Positions 54,462 to 62,748 of a stretch of DNA of 64,000 bases are shown here, piece after piece. Location of the stretch: contig NZ_JACHXO010000004.1 in the NCBI RefSeq assembly GCF_014192155.1, positions 432,699 through 496,698 of the forward strand. Reading direction: 5' to 3'. A program made the translations under genes and the position numbers. The notes beneath the pieces are model-generated. The model did not search any database. It was not told where the DNA came from and was given only the letters and a program-made list of their open reading frames with translations. The DNA comes from Roseateles terrae. Its GTDB lineage: Bacteria > Pseudomonadota > Gammaproteobacteria > Burkholderiales > Burkholderiaceae_C. Position 1 is the first letter of the stretch. Every line of letters starts with the position of its first letter.

Positions 54462-55256
54462 GTGCTGGTCGCCACCTGGAACGTCAACAACGTCTTGAAG
54501 CGGCTGGACCAGCTCCTTGCCTGGCTCGAATCGCGCAAGCCGGACGTGGTGGCCCTTCAGGAGTTGAAGACCCCCACGGACAACTTCCCGACTCAGGCGC
54601 TGGCGGCAGCTGGCTACCACTGCATGGTGCAGGGCCAGCGGAGCTGGAATGGCGTGGCCTTGCTTGCGCGCGGGCAGGAACCACTCCCCGTGCTCACCGC
54701 GCTGCCCGGCGATCCCAAGGACCGTGAAGCCCGGTACATCGAAGCCGCCATCAAAGGCGTTCTGTTCGGGTGTCTGTATGCGGTCAACGGCAATCCTTGT
54801 CCAGGCCCGAAGTTTGATTACAAGCTGGCATGGATGGAACGGATGCGCCAACGTGCCGAAACACTCTGGGCAACCGGACACCCGGTCGTGCTGCTCGGCG
54901 ACTGGAACGTGGTCCCGACGGATCAGGACATCTACAAGCCTGACACATGGCAAGACAACGCCTTGCTTCAGCCGGAATCTCGCGAAGCGTTCAATCGCAT
55001 TCTTGATCAAGGATGGACGGACGCGATTCGGGCTGCCCATCCCGCAGACCCGCCGCCCTTCACCTTCTGGGACTACCGACGCCGTCGCTGGGAACGAGAC
55101 GCCGGCCTGCGCATCGACCACATCTTGTGCAGTTCAGCGCTGCAGGTGAGGGCCGCCGGTGTGGACAAGGATGAGCGGGGACGCGACAGCCCGTCCGACC
55201 ATGCGCCGGTATGGGCTCGCTTGAAGGGGGCAAGGCAGACGACGATGCCCCCTTGA
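54462..55256 (+). CDS. Exonuclease III-like endonuclease/exonuclease/phosphatase protein
   Basis: A 264-residue protein of the ExoIII/AP-endonuclease family. Motifs are ATWNVNNV, LQELKTP (metal Glu), LGDWNVVPTDQD and the final SDHAPVWA with the catalytic His. It would act on abasic sites or 3' ends in base excision repair. The start is a GTG at 54462 directly after the DUF3606 gene. It is a short form, probably not the only xthA homologue of the cell. Confidence 0.9.
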   Translation: MLVATWNVNNVLKRLDQLLAWLESRKPDVVALQELKTPTDNFPTQALAAAGYHCMVQGQRSWNGVALLARGQEPLPVLTALPGDPKDREARYIEAAIKGVLFGCLYAVNGNPCPGPKFDYKLAWMERMRQRAETLWATGHPVVLLGDWNVVPTDQDIYKPDTWQDNALLQPESREAFNRILDQGWTDAIRAAHPADPPPFTFWDYRRRRWERDAGLRIDHILCSSALQVRAAGVDKDERGRDSPSDHAPVWARLKGARQTTMPP

Positions 55257-55354
55257 AACGATCCTCACGACGCCAGCCCCCTTCATAGGGACTTCACCCC
55301 CGAGCCACGGCGATGATGGTCTCGCAGCGGTGACCCTCACGTCTCGCGGCAGGG

Positions 55355-55831
55355 CTATTCGTCCGCGTCGACGGTCTCCTGCAGCAGTCCCAGGCACTCG
55401 TCGATGACCGCATGAAGCCGAGCGACGCGCTCGGCCCCCATGCGCTCAATGAATTCCTGTTGCGCCCGCTGCCAGGCCTTTCGGGCCTGGGCTTGTTTGG
55501 TGCGGCCAGCAGACGTGGCCTGAACCTGGCGGCTGCGGGCGTCATCCCCGGGGCCGATCTGCACCCACCCTTGAGCGATCAGGGGCTGAAGGTTACGCGT
55601 GAGCGTCGACGCATCCATCTCCAACACAGCGGCCAGTTGGCCCGGCCGCACGGGCCCGAGCCTCACGACATGCGAGAGCAGTGAATATTGCGTGGTCTTG
55701 AGGCCTGCACTGCCGACCTCAGCATCGAAGAGCTGACTCACTCGGCGCGACAACTGACGGAGCTTGAGACTGCTGCAGCCCTTGGGCGCTAGGAGTCCGG
55801 GAGCGGGCAGGGTCAACTTCGGTGCGGGCAT
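55355..55831 (-). CDS. MarR-family transcriptional regulator
   Basis: A 158-residue winged-helix regulator: LRQLSRRVSQLFDAEVGSAG, LGPVRPGQLAAVLEMDASTL (recognition helix region), and the wing GDDARSRQVQATSAG. The start at 55831 is chosen; an upstream start at 55882 would overlap the divergent transporter gene and add a cysteine-rich leader. It diverges from an MFS transporter, across a palindrome that is its likely operator. Confidence 0.88.
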   Translation of the reverse strand: MPAPKLTLPAPGLLAPKGCSSLKLRQLSRRVSQLFDAEVGSAGLKTTQYSLLSHVVRLGPVRPGQLAAVLEMDASTLTRNLQPLIAQGWVQIGPGDDARSRQVQATSAGRTKQAQARKAWQRAQQEFIERMGAERVARLHAVIDECLGLLQETVDADE

Positions 55832-55837
55832 TGGATT

Positions 55838-55851
55838 ATTGTATCTACAAT
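55838..55851. promoter_or_regulatory. Palindromic operator-like site for MarR
   Basis: ATTGTA-TC-TACAAT is a perfect 6-2-6 inverted repeat in the 49-base gap between marR and the transporter gene. It overlaps both leader regions, so a bound MarR would block both promoters. A looser copy (GTTGCAATTACATC) follows at 55853-55866. Confidence 0.65.
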
Positions 55852-55880
55852 GGTTGCAATTACATCGTTTGAGGTGATCC

Positions 55881-57158
55881 ATGCTTGCTCAACCTGTTGC
55901 CGCTGCCTTGGGCCGGCGTGGCGTCCACTACGGGTGGGTTGTTGCTGCTGTCACCTTCCTGGCGATGCTCACCACGTCAGCCGCGCTCGGCCTGCCGGGC
56001 GCGATGTTGCAGCCCCTGAGCCATGAATTTGGCTGGACGACCGACCAACTGGCCTCTGTTTTTGCGGTGCGTTTTGCCCTGTTCGGGCTGCTAGGGCCGT
56101 TCGCTGCCCTGTTCATCGCGCGATTCGGGCTGAGCCGGATCATGGTGGTCGCCGCAAGCTTCATCGGCGTGGCCATGGGCTTGGCGACTCAGGTCACGCA
56201 ACTGTGGCAACTCTTCCTGCTGTGGGGTCTTGTGCTGGGCTGTGGAACTGGCCTCACTGCCCTGGTCCTGGGAGCCATGGTGGCGAATCGCTGGTTCACG
56301 GCCCACCGCGGTCTGGTCGTCGGGCTGTTCGCCGCCAGTACGGCCACAGGCCAATTGCTCTTTCTGCCTGCAGCTGCCTGGATCATCGAACACATGGGCT
56401 GGCGCTACGCGGTCTTGCCGATCATGGTCGCCTGCATCGGCGTAGCCACCCTGGCACTTCTATTTATGCGCAACCAACCTCGTGACGTCGGCCTTCGCCC
56501 GGTCGGCGAGCCAGCTGACGCGCCGCTGGAAGCGCCGCTTGCCGCCGCACCACTCAACTTCCTGGCGCCGTTCACGATACTGGCCGAGGCAGCTCGCCAT
56601 CGGACCTTCTGGGTACTCGCTGCGAGCTTCTTCATCTGTGGTCTCAGCACGAATGGCCTGGTGCAGACGCACTTCATCTCGCTGTGCAGCGACAACGGCC
56701 TCGCAGCCGTCCCCGCAGCTTCGGTGCTTGCCATGATGGGCGCATTCGACCTCGTCGGCACCACGCTGTCGGGCTACCTGTCGGATCGCTATGACAACCG
56801 CAAGCTGCTGTTCTGGTATTACGCGCTGCGTGGCCTGTCGCTGTTCTGGCTGCCTTTCTCGACCTTCACGCTCTATGGCCTGTCGCTCTTTGCGATGTTC
56901 TATGGGCTGGACTGGATCGCCACCGTGCCGCCCACGGTCAAGTTGACGGCCCAGGCGTTTGGCAAGGAGAAGGCTGGGCTGGTGTTCGGCTGGGTGTTCG
57001 CGGCCCATCAGCTCGGCGCGGCCGCAGCGGCGTACGGGGCGGGGCTGACCCGCACGCTGCTGCTCACCTACAACCCGGCGCTGTTTGCGGCGGGCGCAGC
57101 TTGCCTGGTAGCCGCCTTGCTGGTCCTGCGCATCCGACGGTTCACCCCGGCCCGTTGA
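55881..57158 (+). CDS. Major facilitator superfamily transporter
   Basis: A 425-residue protein with 12 hydrophobic segments and a central cytoplasmic loop (about residues 195-225). It resembles the MCT/OFA-type MFS group (RRGVHYGWVVAAVTFLAMLTTSA, GWTTDQLASVFAVRF). The signature loop between helices 2 and 3 is FIARFGLSRIMVV. Substrate unknown, probably a small carboxylate or drug. Likely repressed by the divergent MarR. Confidence 0.9.
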   Translation: MLAQPVAAALGRRGVHYGWVVAAVTFLAMLTTSAALGLPGAMLQPLSHEFGWTTDQLASVFAVRFALFGLLGPFAALFIARFGLSRIMVVAASFIGVAMGLATQVTQLWQLFLLWGLVLGCGTGLTALVLGAMVANRWFTAHRGLVVGLFAASTATGQLLFLPAAAWIIEHMGWRYAVLPIMVACIGVATLALLFMRNQPRDVGLRPVGEPADAPLEAPLAAAPLNFLAPFTILAEAARHRTFWVLAASFFICGLSTNGLVQTHFISLCSDNGLAAVPAASVLAMMGAFDLVGTTLSGYLSDRYDNRKLLFWYYALRGLSLFWLPFSTFTLYGLSLFAMFYGLDWIATVPPTVKLTAQAFGKEKAGLVFGWVFAAHQLGAAAAAYGAGLTRTLLLTYNPALFAAGAACLVAALLVLRIRRFTPAR

Positions 57159-57226
57159 GGGCGGTCCTGGGCGCTGAACCGTCTGGCTCTCGCTCAGCAG
57201 ATCAGCGCACGTTGCAGGAGAAAACC

Positions 57227-57835
57227 TTAAGCGGCCTTGCGCCGACGTCGAGGTGTTTCGGCAGGTGCGGTAGCGGGCAAAGCCCCAAGGATTGCGTCCC
57301 GACCAACGGCCAGTATTTCGTCCGCCAAGCGCGAATCGTCCGGGCAGGCTCTGGACATGACGATGGCGCCGACCGCCTGTGTCAGCATCTCGAGCACCTT
57401 GGCCCGCGCTTGCTCCGGATCGAGATCCGAAAAACGGCTGTGCTGGCTCAAACCCGCCACCAGACCTTCGATACCTTCGACAAATGCGGACCTGACGGAT
57501 TCCGGTTGCCGCGCCGCATCCCCTCCCAAGGCAGCCAACGTGCAGCCATCGGCACGATGGTCACGATGCGCTCTCGAGACATATTGGCTGACGAACTCGG
57601 CAGGGTCAGCGCCGCTGGCCAATGCCAAGGTCTGCCCGATTCCGCAGGCGGTCGCCTCGGCGATCAGGTCCGTCTTCGAGCCGAACTGCTTGTAGAAGCC
57701 GCCATGGGTAAATCCGGCCGCGGCCATCAGGTCGGCCACGCCGACGCCGTCATAGCCGCGCTCACGAAAGAGGTGGGAGGCGGTTTCGACAACGTGGGCT
57801 CGGTTCGCCTGGGCTTGGGCCTTCGTGACTTTCAT
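57227..57835 (-). CDS. TetR-family transcriptional regulator
   Basis: A 202-residue regulator. The HTH is ETASHLFRERGYDGVGVADL then AAAGFTHGGFYKQFGSKTDL, the wording of TetR members with GGFY/HF (NemR/AcrR-like) DNA-contact helices. The ligand domain contains DGCTLAALGGDAARQPESVR, whose Cys may sense electrophiles (inference). The start at 57835 fits; the frame upstream to 57901 lacks homology. A minus-strand promoter (57874-57901) and operator-like repeats next door support local control. Confidence 0.9.
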   Translation of the reverse strand: MKVTKAQAQANRAHVVETASHLFRERGYDGVGVADLMAAAGFTHGGFYKQFGSKTDLIAEATACGIGQTLALASGADPAEFVSQYVSRAHRDHRADGCTLAALGGDAARQPESVRSAFVEGIEGLVAGLSQHSRFSDLDPEQARAKVLEMLTQAVGAIVMSRACPDDSRLADEILAVGRDAILGALPATAPAETPRRRRKAA

Positions 57836-57873
57836 GCTCGCTCGACGTGGAGGTGATGGATGAGGAGGTGTTG

Positions 57874-57901
57874 ATTGTATATTGATGCTGGTCGTAATCA
57901 A
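57874..57901 (-). promoter_or_regulatory. Promoter of the tetR gene
   Basis: On the minus strand, TTGATT (57901-57896) and TACAAT (57879-57874) are spaced by 16 bases. They lie 39 bases before the tetR start. Confidence 0.55.
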
Positions 57902-57906
57902 ATCGT

Positions 57907-57936
57907 TGACTGAAGATTACACCCATCATCATAATG
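57907..57936 (+). promoter_or_regulatory. Sigma-70 promoter with embedded TetR operator-like site
   Basis: TTGACT (57907-57912) and CATAAT (57931-57936) are spaced by 18 bases. The spacer holds GATTACACCCATCATC (57916-57931), the first of three related sites in this cluster. It reads toward the SDR remnant and the thioesterase. Confidence 0.65.
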
Positions 57937-57964
57937 ACTGGCCAGCTTTTATGAAGGTCGTGTC

Positions 57965-58186
57965 ATGTCTATAGGTCACTCAGTCCTCATCACCGGCGCA
58001 TCCACCGGCATTTGTGCCGCTTACGCGGAGGGTTTTGCGCGGCGCGGCCACGACCTCGTCATCGTCGCCCGAGACAAAGTGCGCCTGAACACACTCGCTG
58101 AGCGCTTGCTTGAGAGCGCGAGGCTGCAACTGTTGTCGGGCATCCAGCAGGCGCATGTGGCTGAGCGCTACCCAACCGCACCGTGA
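57965..58186 (+). pseudogene. Remnant of a short-chain dehydrogenase (internally deleted)
   Basis: A 73-residue frame. Residues 1-50 are a normal SDR N-terminus with the NAD(P) site VLITGASTGICAAYAEGF and ARRGHDLVIVARD. The next about 20 residues (LLSGIQQAHVAERYPTAP) resemble the extreme C-terminus of SDRs. The catalytic Ser-Tyr-Lys region, about 170 residues, is missing. It looks like an in-frame deletion of a former 240-residue enzyme and cannot be an active dehydrogenase. Confidence 0.75.
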
Positions 58187-58233
58187 GCCACGCCGCCCTG
58201 ATTCTTCCTGTCACGACGACCCCGGAGGTGCCC

Positions 58234-58782
58234 ATGGAGGCCAATGCAGACTCGACATTGCAAGCCTGGCAAGCCCAACTCGATCAGGTGCGCGCTCGAC
58301 GACTCGCTTGCGGCGGCGGACAAGCCGGCCTGGCCACCCGGCAGCAGATTCATGGCATGTCAGGGCTGGAGGTCATGACGGCGCTTCTCGATGGGAAGTT
58401 GCCCCATCCCTACATGGCCGACACCTTTGACTGCGAGTTGGTTGAACTCGGCGACGGGAGTGCGACTTTTCAGGCCACACCGCAGTTGAAGCACTACAAC
58501 CCGCTAGGGTCCGTGCACGGTGGCTGGTACGCCACGCTGCTGGACTTCGCGCTTGGTTGCGCGGTGCAGACCAAACTGCCGCCCGGTCGCGGCTATACGA
58601 CCAGTCAGATCAATGTGCATATCGTCAGGGCCGCCGGCGTGAACACGGGCCCGCTGCGATGCATCGGTACAGCGCTTCATGTAGGGCGACAGGTGGGCAC
58701 CTCGGAAGCCAGGATCGTCGGGCCGGACGGCAGGCTGTACGCACACGGCTCCACCACTTGCGCAATCTTCGAAGCACCTTAG
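58234..58782 (+). CDS. PaaI-family (hotdog-fold) thioesterase
   Basis: A 182-residue hotdog protein. The core is LKHYNPLGSVHGGWYATLLDFALGCAV, with HGG(W/Y) and the catalytic Asp region, followed by TTSQINVHIVRAA and the closing AHGSTTCAIF. It hydrolyses acyl-CoA thioesters; the substrate is unknown. GGAGG at 58224-58228 supports the ATG at 58234, though the frame begins with a GTG at 58183. It lies right behind the SDR remnant. Confidence 0.9.
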   Translation: MEANADSTLQAWQAQLDQVRARRLACGGGQAGLATRQQIHGMSGLEVMTALLDGKLPHPYMADTFDCELVELGDGSATFQATPQLKHYNPLGSVHGGWYATLLDFALGCAVQTKLPPGRGYTTSQINVHIVRAAGVNTGPLRCIGTALHVGRQVGTSEARIVGPDGRLYAHGSTTCAIFEAP

Positions 58783-58832
58783 GTTGAAGGCGGCCGGGGC
58801 GCTCGCGAAGTGTGACGCACTGGGTGATTAAT

Positions 58833-58848
58833 GATTTTGCCCATCATC
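58833..58848. promoter_or_regulatory. TetR operator-like site, copy 2
   Basis: GATTTTGCCCATCATC shares GAT and the whole right half CCCATCATC with the sites at 57916 and 58867. It lies just upstream of the -35 element TTGACT at 58856. Confidence 0.55.
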
Positions 58849-58855
58849 TAAAACA

Positions 58856-58887
58856 TTGACTTTTTGGATGATGCCCATCATCATAGA
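58856..58887 (+). promoter_or_regulatory. Promoter with TetR operator-like site, copy 3
   Basis: TTGACT (58856-58861) and CATAGA (58882-58887) flank the perfect palindrome GATGATG-CC-CATCATC (58867-58882). The spacing of 20 is long, but the arrangement copies that at 57907-57936: the operator fills the spacer and ends at the -10. It would drive the hydrolase operon from 59045, with a leader of about 150 bases. Confidence 0.6.
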
Positions 58888-59044
58888 GGCATTGAAGAAC
58901 GACATGCGGCGCCTGTCTGTCGCCGCCAAGCCTCCGGCGCTGACCGCCCCAACAGCCCACCGACACCGCCTTTTTCTCAGCGGCGCTCGGGATTGCCGCC
59001 ACCTCCCGGCCTGAGCCCCTGCCACTCCTCACCCTGAATCGCTC

Positions 59045-60010
59045 ATGTCCACACGCTTTCCGAAATCAGCCCTCTCTGCCTTGGCACTGTCGTGCGTCCT
59101 GTTGACATCCTCCGCGCTCGCTGACAACTCCAGCGCAGCCGGCGCAATGCCCGCTTCGGGCCAGCAGATGACAGCCCCGGCCTGGCGGAGCGTCCCGACG
59201 CAAAGCGTCACGGTCGGCAAGGTGAGTTATGCCTACCGCGAGCTCGGGCAGCAGAACGGCGGCACGCCTGTGATCCTGCTGACTCACCTGGCGGCCGTGC
59301 TGGACAACTGGGACCCACGCATCGTTGACGGACTGGCTGCCAAGCACCATGTGATTGCATTCGATAACCGTGGTGTCGGCGCGTCCACCGGCACTCCGGC
59401 TAACACCATCGAACAGATGGCTGACGACGCCGTCGCCTTCATCAAGGCCAAAGGCTTCCAGCAGGTCGACCTGTTCGGCTTCTCGATGGGCGGGATGGTG
59501 GCCCAGGAGATCGCGCTGAAGGAACCCGCGCTGGTTCGCCGCATGATCCTTGCGGGCACTGGCCCCGCTGGCGGGGAAGGCATCAGCACGGTCGCAGGGG
59601 TTGCGAACTACGACCTGATCCGCGCGACGTTCACCGGTCAGGACCCCAAGCAGTACCTGTTTTTCACGCGCACCCCGGGCGGTATCGCCGCCGGCCAGGT
59701 CTTCCTGACGCGACTGCAAGAGCGGACCGACAACCGTGATGCCGAAATTGCCATCTGGGCCTACGTGTCGCAGCTTCAGGCACTGAAGGCCTGGGGTGAG
59801 AAGCGCCCTTCGGACCTCTCCGTCATCAAGCAGCCAGTTCTCGTGGCCAATGGTGACAACGACCGGATGGTGCCCACGTCGAATTCCTACGACCTCGCCA
59901 GGCGCTTGCCCAGCGCACAGCTGGTGATCTACCCGGATGCTGGCCACGGCGGCATCTTCCAGTACCACGAGGACTTCGTGCCCAAGGCGCTGTCCTTCCT
60001 GTCCCGCTGA
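59045..60010 (+). CDS. Exported alpha/beta hydrolase
   Basis: A 321-residue protein with a signal peptide (cleavage after ALA, residue 26). The alpha/beta-hydrolase core has oxyanion and strand motifs THLAAVLDNWDP and FDNRGVGASTG, nucleophile GFSMGG (Ser about 144), acid NGDNDRMVP (about 271) and His DAGHGGIFQ (about 300). It resembles non-heme peroxidase-like/arylesterase members. It opens the presumed TetR-controlled operon; the next gene codes a cytoplasmic relative. Confidence 0.9.
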   Translation: MSTRFPKSALSALALSCVLLTSSALADNSSAAGAMPASGQQMTAPAWRSVPTQSVTVGKVSYAYRELGQQNGGTPVILLTHLAAVLDNWDPRIVDGLAAKHHVIAFDNRGVGASTGTPANTIEQMADDAVAFIKAKGFQQVDLFGFSMGGMVAQEIALKEPALVRRMILAGTGPAGGEGISTVAGVANYDLIRATFTGQDPKQYLFFTRTPGGIAAGQVFLTRLQERTDNRDAEIAIWAYVSQLQALKAWGEKRPSDLSVIKQPVLVANGDNDRMVPTSNSYDLARRLPSAQLVIYPDAGHGGIFQYHEDFVPKALSFLSR

Positions 60011-60024
60011 GTTTGGAGGCCCGC

Positions 60025-60870
60025 ATGAGCGAGACCCATCTCACCACCCCCACCCGCTTCCTCGACGTGGACGGCGCCAGCTTCGCCTATCGGCGCTGGG
60101 GCAACGCCGACACGGGCCAGCCGCCGCTGCTGATGCTGCAACACTTCCGGGGTGGCATGGACCACTGGGACCCGCTGATGACCGATGGCCTGGCCGATGG
60201 TCGGGAAGTGATCCTCTTCAACGGTCGCGGTGTCGCGTCTTCGACCGGGGTGCCACGGACACGGATCGAGGACATGGCCGACGACGCGGCGGCCTTTGTC
60301 CGGGCGTTAGGCTTGTCGCAGATCGACGTGCTCGGCTTCTCTCTTGGGGGCTTCCAGGCGCTGGACCTGACCTGGCGCCACCCGAAGCTGGTGCGCAAGC
60401 TGATGCTGCTTGGCACCGGGCCGCGCGGTGGCGACCCCGAGATGGAGCCTCAGGTGCTGGAAACGGCCGTCCATCCTGTCCCCAGCCTGGAAGACTTCCA
60501 GTACCTGTTCTTCGGGCGCTCGCCACAGGCGCAACGGGCGGGGCGGGAGTTCTGGAAGCGTCGGCACCAGCGCGTGGAGCAGGACCCGCCGTCGTCTCCC
60601 GACGTCGCCAAGGCACAGATCGAAGCCAACATGCACTACCTGCCGCGGCTGAAGGACGATGACCCGTTCGCCTACCTCCGCGGCATCACACAGCCCACCT
60701 TCATCCTCAACGGCGTGCACGACGTGATGGTAGCGACGGTGAACTCGTTCTACATGGCTCGCAACCTGCCGAACGCCCAGCTGTTCATCTACCCCGACGC
60801 TGGTCACGGCGCGCAGTTCCAGTACCCGCAGCGGTTCCTGGGCCACGCCATCCAGTTCCTCAGCGAGTAG
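60025..60870 (+). CDS. Cytoplasmic alpha/beta hydrolase
   Basis: A 281-residue relative of the preceding protein without signal peptide. Motifs are LQHFRGGMDHWDP, FNGRGVASSTG, nucleophile GFSLGGFQA, acid NGVHDVMVA and His DAGHGAQFQYP. The two proteins share layout and many phrases (for example the PNAQLFIYPDAGHG block), so they are probably a duplicated pair split between periplasm and cytoplasm. GGAGG at 60015-60019 supports the ATG at 60025. Confidence 0.9.
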   Translation: MSETHLTTPTRFLDVDGASFAYRRWGNADTGQPPLLMLQHFRGGMDHWDPLMTDGLADGREVILFNGRGVASSTGVPRTRIEDMADDAAAFVRALGLSQIDVLGFSLGGFQALDLTWRHPKLVRKLMLLGTGPRGGDPEMEPQVLETAVHPVPSLEDFQYLFFGRSPQAQRAGREFWKRRHQRVEQDPPSSPDVAKAQIEANMHYLPRLKDDDPFAYLRGITQPTFILNGVHDVMVATVNSFYMARNLPNAQLFIYPDAGHGAQFQYPQRFLGHAIQFLSE

Positions 60871-60919
60871 CGCGTACCGCCTGCTGGCTGGCCCACCCCG
60901 CCCACCCGACGAGTCCCCC

Positions 60920-61318
60920 ATGCTGAAGTTCAAGTTTCTTCTCTGGGCCTTCGCCCAGATTCTCAATCGCAAGATTCGCAGCAACGCCGATGTGGCGCGC
61001 TACGTCGCCTACAAGCACCTGGTCTTTCAAATCCGGACAGCTTCAGGCTCAGGCCGGTACTACGTGCTTGACGGCGGCCGCATCCGCTCGTCGGCCGGGC
61101 TCGCCGCCAACCCGGCGTTCACCTTCAGCTTCAGCAGTCCCGGCAAGGGCTTTGACGTGTTGTCCGCCAAGGACGGCCAGACCGCCTTCCTGAGCGCCTT
61201 GGGCAGCAAGGACCTGACCATCAGCGGTGACTTCCAGGAGGTGATGTGGTTCCAGGGCTTGAGCGCGCTGCTGCAGCCCCCGAAACTCATCTCGCCCTAC
61301 AACCGCACCGCATTCTGA
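60920..61318 (+). CDS. SCP2-like sterol/lipid-carrier domain protein
   Basis: A 132-residue protein. The sequence VFQIRTASGSGRYYVLDGGRI, then AFTFSFSSPGKGFDVLSAKDG and LTISGDFQEVMWFQGL, matches the SCP-2 type lipid-binding fold seen in short bacterial proteins. It may carry a lipophilic substrate for the neighbouring enzymes (inference). It begins with a hydrophobic helix (FLLWAFAQIL). It lies 8 bases before the OYE gene. Confidence 0.7.
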   Translation: MLKFKFLLWAFAQILNRKIRSNADVARYVAYKHLVFQIRTASGSGRYYVLDGGRIRSSAGLAANPAFTFSFSSPGKGFDVLSAKDGQTAFLSALGSKDLTISGDFQEVMWFQGLSALLQPPKLISPYNRTAF

Positions 61319-61326
61319 GGCAGCTG

Positions 61327-62577
61327 ATGGAAGCGAACCTGCTGAACCAATCCCTGCGCCTGCCCAATGGCGGCGTACTTCGCAACCGCCTGGCCAAAGC
61401 CGCCATGAGCGAAGCGTTGGCCACCTACGGCAACCGCCCGACCGAAGCGCTCGTGGAGCTCTACCGCCGCTGGGGCTCGTCCGGTCTGGGCCTGATCATC
61501 ACGGGCAACGTGATGATCGACCGGCGGGCGCTGGGGGAGCCTGGCAACGTCGTCATCGAAGACGAGTCGGACCTGCCCGTCCTGACGCGCTGGGCCCAGG
61601 CGGCAACGGCGCAGGGGGCTGCGCTGTGGGCGCAGCTCAATCACCCGGGCAAGCAGTCACCCAAGGGCTTGAATGCGGTCAACCTCGCCCCGTCGGCCGT
61701 GCCGTTTCGCCAAGACATGGCGGCATTCTTCGAGACGCCTCGCGAAGCCACGACCGCCGAGATTCAGGACATCATCGAGCGCTTTGGTCGCGCAGCCGCC
61801 ATCTGCAAAAAAGCGGGATTCAGCGGCGTGCAAATCCACGCGGCCCATGGGTATCTGATCAACCAGTTCCTGTCGCCGCACCACAACCGCCGCGACGATG
61901 CGTGGGGTGGGACGCCCGAGAAGCGCCGTCGCTTCGTGCTGGATGTGTACGCAGAGATTCGACGTCAGGTGGGGGCCAGCTTCCCGGTCGGCATCAAGCT
62001 GAACTCGGCCGACTTCCAGCGGGGCGGTTTCACCGAAGAGGAGTCGCTCGACACCATTCGCGCACTGGCCGATGCCGGCATCGACTTGATCGAGGTCTCC
62101 GGCGGCACCTACGAGGCTCCGGCGATGAGCGGCATCATGCAGGAAACCAGGAAGGCGTCCACGGCGGCACGAGAGGCCTATTTCCTGGGCTTTGCAGAGA
62201 AGGCGCGCGGCGCGACGCAGGTGCCGCTCATGGTCACCGGTGGTTTCCGTACCGCTGCTGGCATGAATGCGGCGCTGCACAGCGGCGCCTTGGACGTCGT
62301 CGGGCTGGCGCGCTTGCTGGCCATCGACCCCGATGCGCCTGCGTCGCTGCTGCAGGGGCGCGACAGCGCGCAGCACGTGCGCCCCATCAGCTCCGGCCTC
62401 AAGGCCATCGACCGCATGGGTCTGATGGAGATCGTCTGGTACACGCGGCAACTCCGGCGCATCGGCAAGGGAAAGGCGCCGAGGCCCGACGAGAGCGGCT
62501 TGGCCGCGTTCCTGAAGTCGGTGATCGCCAGTGGCTGGGGCACCTTCCGCACCAAGCGCTTGCGCGCACGTGCCTGA
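61327..62577 (+). CDS. Old Yellow Enzyme-family NADH:flavin oxidoreductase
   Basis: A 416-residue FMN enzyme with the OYE beta barrel. Active-site and FMN blocks are QLNHPGKQSPKG, QIHAAHGYLINQFLSPHHNR (substrate His/His pair, INQF) and VTGGFRTAAGMN. It reduces C=C bonds of alpha,beta-unsaturated carbonyls or related electrophiles. Short class, no FeS domain. GAGG at 61315-61318 supports the ATG at 61327. Part of the TetR cluster; NemA-type enzymes are often controlled by a TetR repressor, in keeping with this layout. Confidence 0.9.
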   Translation: MEANLLNQSLRLPNGGVLRNRLAKAAMSEALATYGNRPTEALVELYRRWGSSGLGLIITGNVMIDRRALGEPGNVVIEDESDLPVLTRWAQAATAQGAALWAQLNHPGKQSPKGLNAVNLAPSAVPFRQDMAAFFETPREATTAEIQDIIERFGRAAAICKKAGFSGVQIHAAHGYLINQFLSPHHNRRDDAWGGTPEKRRRFVLDVYAEIRRQVGASFPVGIKLNSADFQRGGFTEEESLDTIRALADAGIDLIEVSGGTYEAPAMSGIMQETRKASTAAREAYFLGFAEKARGATQVPLMVTGGFRTAAGMNAALHSGALDVVGLARLLAIDPDAPASLLQGRDSAQHVRPISSGLKAIDRMGLMEIVWYTRQLRRIGKGKAPRPDESGLAAFLKSVIASGWGTFRTKRLRARA

Positions 62578-62748
62578 GCACGCCCGTCACGGCCGGCAGC
62601 ACCTGTGGACACCCGAGCCCGCCTCCAGGTGGAGCAAGCCGACAGGACCGTTGAACCACCGGACTGACCTCGGCCAAAGTGCCAGGCGATGCCCGAGTGC
62701 TTGCACCTCACCTCACACCATCACCCCCGCCAGAACACGGAAACGCAC

